From: an uncultured Paracoccaceae bacterium | GTDB taxonomy: Bacteria > Pseudomonadota > Alphaproteobacteria > Rhodobacterales > Rhodobacteraceae | DNA length: 64,000 bases | Reading direction: 5' to 3' | Assembly: GCA_947501555.1 (NCBI GenBank) | Contig: CANMWG010000001.1 | Coordinates: 1,364,001-1,428,000, forward strand | Position numbers and translations under genes: made by a program | The notes under the pieces: generated by a model | What the model was told of the DNA's origin: nothing | What the model saw: only the letters and a program-made list of their open reading frames with translations | The model's database searches: none | Shown here: in pieces, positions 58,034-64,000 of the stretch | Layout of the letters: every line of letters starts with the position of its first letter | Position numbering within the stretch: the stretch's first letter is position 1

Positions 58034-58483
58034 TCACACCCAACGCCGGGTTTTTTGGCAGTAGCGCGCGAAATCGTCCCGAAATTTGCACCGCAGCCGG
58101 TCCTCTTCGGCCAAAATGAACCGCTGTGTGATGGTGAAGATGAAAAGCGGCACCAGAATCAGGGCAATGGGTGCATCCCACCGTACGGCCAAACCCGCGA
58201 GCACCAGCGCGTCGCCCAGATAAATCGGGTTACGCGTGCGCGCGAAAATGCCCGTGGTGACCAGATGGCTTGCCTCCATATGGGGGATGACGGTCGTGTG
58301 CTGTTTGCGCATCTCAACGAAGGCCAACACCATTAAGACCAACCCGCCGCCGACCAGGACCCCACCCAAAAGATCCAATATGGGCAGATCCACCCGCAGC
58401 GCATTGGGTTGCAAGACCCCGGCCAACCATGTGAACACAAGGGCAAGTCCAAGCCAAACCGGAGGGATGTCGATCCACTTCAT
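58034..58483 (-). CDS. Isoprenylcysteine carboxyl methyltransferase-family membrane protein
   Basis: A 149-residue membrane protein with four hydrophobic helices. The SAM-binding C-terminal pattern is visible: LVTTGIFARTRNPIYLGDALVLAG near residue 78 (FARTRNPIYLGDALVLAG) and EEDRLRCKFRDDFARYCQKTRRW at the end (FRDDFARYCQKTRRW). Bacterial members methylate lipids or small molecules of mostly unknown identity. I chose the ATG giving MKWIDIPPVW; an ATG at 58540 is also possible. It is divergent from the SDR gene. Confidence 0.85.
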   Translation of the reverse strand: MKWIDIPPVWLGLALVFTWLAGVLQPNALRVDLPILDLLGGVLVGGGLVLMVLAFVEMRKQHTTVIPHMEASHLVTTGIFARTRNPIYLGDALVLAGLAVRWDAPIALILVPLFIFTITQRFILAEEDRLRCKFRDDFARYCQKTRRWV

Positions 58484-58561
58484 GCCCGGCTTTGTGCCCT
58501 GCTGCTTTGCGCTTGTCCACGCTGCTGTGACCGTTAGCATGCCCCTAAAAGGAGCAAAATC

Positions 58562-59320
58562 ATGGAACATGCAGGTAAACACGCGCTGGTCACCGGCGGT
58601 GGAACAGGGATTGGCGAAGGGATTGCGATTGCGCTTGCCCAAGGGGGTGCAGAGGTCACAATCACAGGCCGCCGTGCCGATAAGCTGGACGCCGTGGCCG
58701 CCACCCATGACCGCCTGCATGCGTTGGTCATGGATGTGGATAACGAAGCTTCTGTCCGCGATGGGATTGCCGCAGCCGCGGCGGCCCGGGGTCCGGTACA
58801 GATTTGCGTGGCCAATGCAGGCATTGCCGAAGGTGGCCCGTTTGAGAAAACCAGCCTCGCCGCCTGGCGCAAAACCATGACCACCAATCTGGATGGTGTG
58901 TTCCTGACATTTCAGGCGGCCATGGCCACCCTCGCCCCGGATGATCCCGCGCGGATGATTGTAGTCAGCTCAATTGCAGGCGTGCGTGGACTGAAGAATG
59001 CGATTCCCTATACGGTCACCAAACACGGTGTCATCGGCCTGATCCGCGGGTTGTCCGAGGAATTCATGCGCCGCCCGATCACATTCAACGCGCTCTGTCC
59101 CGGTTACGTGGACACTTCCATTGTCCAAAACCAAATCCCTGGATTGATGAAACGCTTTGGCGTTGATGAAGCGGGCGCTGTCGCCGCCATTGCCAAAGGC
59201 AATCGCCATCACCGTTTGCTGGAGGTGGACGAAACCACGGCTGCTGCGATGTGGCTCTGCTCGGACGGGGCGCGGAGTGTGAATGGACAGACGATCCAGA
59301 TCTCTGGCGGTCAAGTTTAA
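58562..59320 (+). CDS. Short-chain dehydrogenase/reductase
   Basis: A 252-residue NAD(P)-dependent oxidoreductase. The cofactor loop is TGGGTGIGEGIA near residue 11, NAGIAEGG follows near residue 85, and the catalytic Ser, Tyr and Lys are in VVSSIAGVRG and IPYTVTKHGVIG. Acidic or basic preference at the end of strand two (TGRRADKL) suggests NADP. AAGGAGC precedes the ATG. It runs straight into kynureninase by a one-base overlap (TAATG), so its substrate may belong to a tryptophan or aromatic route. Confidence 0.9.
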   Translation: MEHAGKHALVTGGGTGIGEGIAIALAQGGAEVTITGRRADKLDAVAATHDRLHALVMDVDNEASVRDGIAAAAAARGPVQICVANAGIAEGGPFEKTSLAAWRKTMTTNLDGVFLTFQAAMATLAPDDPARMIVVSSIAGVRGLKNAIPYTVTKHGVIGLIRGLSEEFMRRPITFNALCPGYVDTSIVQNQIPGLMKRFGVDEAGAVAAIAKGNRHHRLLEVDETTAAAMWLCSDGARSVNGQTIQISGGQV

Positions 59321-60513
59321 TGACAGACTTCGCGGCCACCAAAGCCCTGTTTCATCTACCCGAAGGCATGATCTATCTGGATGGTAACTCCTTGGGTCCT
59401 CTGCCCAAGACCGCTGCCGCCCGCGTTGCCCAATGCGTTACGGATGAGTGGGGCGAAAAGCTGATTACCGGCTGGAACAAAGCCGGATGGATGGCCCAGC
59501 CCACTGATTTGGGCGACCGTGTTGGCCGTCTGATCGGGGCGGAGCCGGGCCATGTGGTCTTGGGTGATACGTTGTCGATCAAGGTCTATCAGGCGCTTGC
59601 CGCCGCAGTTGATCTGGTGCCCGATCGCCGCGTGATCCTGACCGATAGCGGCAATTTTCCGTCTGATATCTATATGGCGGAAGGGCTGATCAAATCGCTT
59701 GATCGCGGGTTTGAACTGCGCGTGGTGGCCCCGGAAGATGTCGCAGCACATATCACCGAAGAGGTCGCCGTACTGATGTTGACCCAAGTGGATTATCGCA
59801 CCGGGCGTTTGCACGATATGGCCGCGCTGACCGCTGCGGCACATGGCGTTGGCGCGGTCACTGTTTGGGATCTGGCCCATACCGCCGGGGCCCTGCCTGT
59901 GGATGTGGCCGGGTGTCAGGCCGATTTTGCGGTGGGCTGCACCTATAAATACCTCAACGCCGGTCCCGGCGCGCCTGCGTTTATTTATGTGGCTCCCCGT
60001 CATGTGGCGGGTTGCCAGCCCGCTTTGTCGGGGTGGTTAGGGCATGAGGCCCCCTTTGCTTTTGATCTGGACTATCGGCCCGGCACGGGAATTGAGCGGA
60101 TGCGTGTGGGCACGCCGCCTGTCTTGCAGATGGCAGCTTTGGATGCCGCGATGGAAATTTGGGATCAGGTGGACATGCAGGCACTGCGCGCGGCATCCAT
60201 CGCGCTGTCTGAACAGTTTATCGCGGGGGTTGAGGCGGCGTGCCCCATGCTGACCCTTGCCAGCCCGCGTGATCCGGGCTCGCGGGGCAGTCAGGTGTCG
60301 TTTCGTTTTGAACAGGGTTATGCCGCAATGCAGGCCTGTATCGCCCGCAATGTGATCGGCGATTTTCGGGCACCTGATATCATGCGCTTTGGGTTTACCC
60401 CGTTGTTCATTGACGCAGGTGATGTTGACCATGCGATCACGGTGGTGGCCGATGTCATGCAAAACCGTCTTTGGGATGATCCGGTCTATCAACAGCGGTC
60501 GCGCGTGACCTAA
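59320..60513 (+). CDS. kynU: Kynureninase
   Basis: A 397-residue PLP enzyme that splits kynurenine to anthranilate and alanine. Matching features are YLDGNSLGPLPK near residue 18, TDSGNFPSDIYM near 108, VTVWDLAHTAGALPVDV near 182, and the Schiff-base Lys in VGCTYKYLNAGPGAPAF near 208. The ending RFGFTPLFIDAGDVDHA fits. No kynA or kynB is nearby in the window, so the rest of the pathway must lie elsewhere. It overlaps the convergent membrane-protein gene by 4 bases. Confidence 0.93.
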   Translation: MTDFAATKALFHLPEGMIYLDGNSLGPLPKTAAARVAQCVTDEWGEKLITGWNKAGWMAQPTDLGDRVGRLIGAEPGHVVLGDTLSIKVYQALAAAVDLVPDRRVILTDSGNFPSDIYMAEGLIKSLDRGFELRVVAPEDVAAHITEEVAVLMLTQVDYRTGRLHDMAALTAAAHGVGAVTVWDLAHTAGALPVDVAGCQADFAVGCTYKYLNAGPGAPAFIYVAPRHVAGCQPALSGWLGHEAPFAFDLDYRPGTGIERMRVGTPPVLQMAALDAAMEIWDQVDMQALRAASIALSEQFIAGVEAACPMLTLASPRDPGSRGSQVSFRFEQGYAAMQACIARNVIGDFRAPDIMRFGFTPLFIDAGDVDHAITVVADVMQNRLWDDPVYQQRSRVT

Positions 60514-61376
60514 TTTTCATTTAGAAACGAGGTATCGCCGTCCAATGGCGGCTTGCCATAACCGTGTACTTCCACGTTCAACGCCGCCCCAAGCAAGATC
60601 AGATAGGCGCTGACATAAAGCCAAAGCAAAAGCCCGATGACTGCACCAATGGAGCCGTAGACTTCATTGTAGCTCGCGAAATTGGTCAGGTAGAAAGACA
60701 GCCCCGCCGAGGCCGCAACCCACAAGATCACAACCACGAACGCGCCGACGGTGATCCACCGCCCGCGTCCTCCGATCCGGGCCGGGCCAAACCGATAAAG
60801 CAGGCTAAGCCCTATCATCAGCACGCCCAGCGCGATGAGCCAGCGCGCACCCAAAAGCAACCAAGCCGTTGAATTCGCGACAGGAAAGAACGCAAGGCCA
60901 ATGGGCAGCACCACAACAACGGTCACAGCGACAATAGCCAAGGCGACCAGTGCGATGGTCAGCATAAAGGCCACGATCATCTGCCAGATGCCGTTACGTT
61001 TGCGCTGGCCTGCGATGGCGTTTAGCCCACCAATCAAGGCCCCCACCCCCGCGCGGCAAGACCAAAGCGCCAAGGTGATCGACACAAGCGTGGCCCACCC
61101 CAAGGCTTGACTGGGTGCATTCACTAGCCCGTTGATCTGCGCCGAAAGCAAGCGGTACGCACCCGGCGGTATAATCCCTTCCATCAATGTAAGCTGCTCG
61201 CCAATGACAATTGGATCAGCAATCAATCCAAAGATAGCAATGACCGCCGCAATGCCCGGAAAAATCCCGAATATCCCAAAGAACGCCACACCTGCTGCGA
61301 TCAGGCCAAGGTGTTTTTCCCCCGCCGTATTGAATACGGCGACTAGCACCCGCCAAACGCGCAGGATCATGACCAT
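60510..61376 (-). CDS. YihY/BrkB-family inner-membrane protein
   Basis: A 288-residue protein with six hydrophobic helices. The family pattern includes AAGVAFFGIFGIFPGIAAVIA near residue 26, an Asp/Glu-poor loop ALWSCRAGVGALIGGLNAIAG near 104, and LWLYVSAYLILLGAALNVEV near 254 (LWLYVSAYLILLGAALN). It was once wrongly called ribonuclease BN; its true role is unknown. It lies alone, divergent from the kinase gene across about 200 A/T-rich bases without a gene. Confidence 0.88.
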   Translation of the reverse strand: MVMILRVWRVLVAVFNTAGEKHLGLIAAGVAFFGIFGIFPGIAAVIAIFGLIADPIVIGEQLTLMEGIIPPGAYRLLSAQINGLVNAPSQALGWATLVSITLALWSCRAGVGALIGGLNAIAGQRKRNGIWQMIVAFMLTIALVALAIVAVTVVVVLPIGLAFFPVANSTAWLLLGARWLIALGVLMIGLSLLYRFGPARIGGRGRWITVGAFVVVILWVAASAGLSFYLTNFASYNEVYGSIGAVIGLLLWLYVSAYLILLGAALNVEVHGYGKPPLDGDTSFLNEN

Positions 61377-61574
61377 GGTGTCGCACCTTTATTGGCTTCA
61401 CATTAAAGTATGAACTTAAGGCAAAAACAGCTACTTGGCCACTTTCGTCAGCAAATTCATTTGAGCCAATAAGCAGGAAATTGGTCACGCCATAAAAAGA
61501 AGTCGCACGCCTGCCAATCACACGTTACAGTTTAACAAAACAGGGCAAAGCCCGAACGACTGGCAGGTCATATT

Positions 61575-62228
61575 TTGAATAGTTTAACGTTACACATAAA
61601 CACGCTGGCAGAGCATTTGCTTGAGGTGGACGGGTCACGCCAATTGGTCGCGATCACAGGCGCCCCCGGCTGTGGAAAGTCCACTTTGGCCAGTGAATTG
61701 GCACGACGTCTGAATGCCCAACGCCTGAAATCGATTGTTGTACCCATGGATGGCTTTCATCTTGATAACGCGATCTTGGAAACCCGGGGCCTGACCCAGC
61801 GCAAGGGCGCGCCTGAGACTTTTGACGCCCCCGGTTTCATTCGCCTGATCAAGGCCCTAAAGACCGGAGATGAGGTCTTTGCACCCAAGTTTGATCGCAC
61901 CCGTGACATTGCAATCGCAGGTGCTGTGGCTGTGCCCGTCGACGCTAAGATTGTTATCGTGGAGGGCAACTACCTGATGTTTGACGAACCTCCATGGTCA
62001 GCGCTGAGCGCTCTTTGGGATGTCACCGCCCGGTTGGATGTCCCGATGCCAGAGCTGCGCGCGCGTTTGATCCACCGTTGGCTCAGCCTGAACCATTCGC
62101 GCGCCGTCGCCACCAGACGCGCTGAAGGCAATGACATTCCCAATGCCCAGCGCGTCATTGATCGCGCTCTCCCGTGTGACTTTACTTTTGATGGCCAACC
62201 CCACCCAACCCCCAATATCACCGATTAA
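61575..62228 (+). CDS. P-loop small-molecule kinase (uridine kinase/phosphoribulokinase-like)
   Basis: A 217-residue kinase with Walker A AITGAPGCGKSTLASELARRL near residue 27 (GAPGCGKSTLAS), the substrate motif VVPMDGFHLDNAIL near 55, and VIVEGNYLMFDEPPW near 124. That layout is shared by the nucleoside/fructose kinase-like group near pantothenate kinase. The start is TTG at 61575 with GGCAGGT upstream; no nearby ATG fits. It precedes phosphoglucomutase by 9 bases, so a sugar substrate is likely. Confidence 0.82.
   Translation: MNSLTLHINTLAEHLLEVDGSRQLVAITGAPGCGKSTLASELARRLNAQRLKSIVVPMDGFHLDNAILETRGLTQRKGAPETFDAPGFIRLIKALKTGDEVFAPKFDRTRDIAIAGAVAVPVDAKIVIVEGNYLMFDEPPWSALSALWDVTARLDVPMPELRARLIHRWLSLNHSRAVATRRAEGNDIPNAQRVIDRALPCDFTFDGQPHPTPNITD

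Positions 62229-64000
<1,772 letters not shown>

Overview
The window is a 64 kb stretch of chromosome from an alphaproteobacterium of the Rhodobacteraceae (Roseobacter-like). I infer this from the protein sequences, from a complex I (nuo) operon split by many small genes including DUF5333- and DUF5337-type proteins, from a NuoE with a long Ala/Lys-rich C-terminal extension, and from the TRAP and dipeptide transport genes. I see no rRNA, tRNA, CRISPR array, transposase or prophage. No stretch without a gene exceeds about 290 bases, and most gene junctions are stop/start overlaps of 1-4 bases.

Region 1 (1-17157, minus strand) is the nuo operon read from right to left: A, B, C, D, E, F, G, H, I, J. 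A good promoter candidate lies upstream of nuoA. Between the nuo genes sit a GFA-type zinc protein and a sulfotransferase (C/D), secreted or tiny proteins (D/E), a helix-hairpin-helix protein and DUF5337 (E/F), a lipoprotein, a small membrane protein and DUF5333 (F/G), two unknown proteins (H/I), and a secreted protein plus two carboxymuconolactone decarboxylase-like proteins (I/J). A copy of the nuoI 3' end upstream of the first decarboxylase-like gene looks like a scar of one insertion.

Region 2 (17158-28956, minus strand) follows a separate membrane-protein gene and is a leucine/isovalerate catabolic operon: isovaleryl-CoA dehydrogenase, methylcrotonyl-CoA carboxylase beta and alpha, a GST, HMG-CoA lyase and an enoyl-CoA hydratase. 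It carries its own cargo: four LprI/DUF1311-like secreted proteins, a chimeric ORF joining an MccB N-terminus to the tail of a neighbouring protein, and an unknown membrane protein paired with a WapI-like immunity protein. The mccA coding sequence contains two perfect palindromes of 24 and 28 bp.

Region 3 (29093-31717) has an Rrf2 regulator divergent from an operon of a COG0523 metal-chaperone GTPase, DUF1826 and DUF6525, with two matching operator-like sites between them. Region 4 (31780-40943) has a DegT-type aminotransferase, a DUF3179 protein, gph, glmU-glmS for UDP-GlcNAc synthesis, an AlkD-like protein, a lipoprotein and moaA. Two copies of a GATGGGTTTAAACCCATC palindrome lie here and a variant lies in region 1.

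Region 5 (40990-52834) pairs two M20 hydrolases and an FAD amine oxidase with a divergent dipeptide-type ABC transporter and a dienelactone hydrolase, probably a peptide or N-acyl amino acid utilisation locus, followed by a phospholipase D-like protein. Region 6 (53029-64000) holds a hybrid histidine kinase, pntAB transhydrogenase, an isoprenylcysteine-type methyltransferase, an SDR, kynureninase, a YihY/BrkB membrane protein, a small-molecule kinase, phosphoglucomutase, and the 3' end of a TRAP-type permease cut by the window edge. All calls come from reading the sequence; no database search was run.
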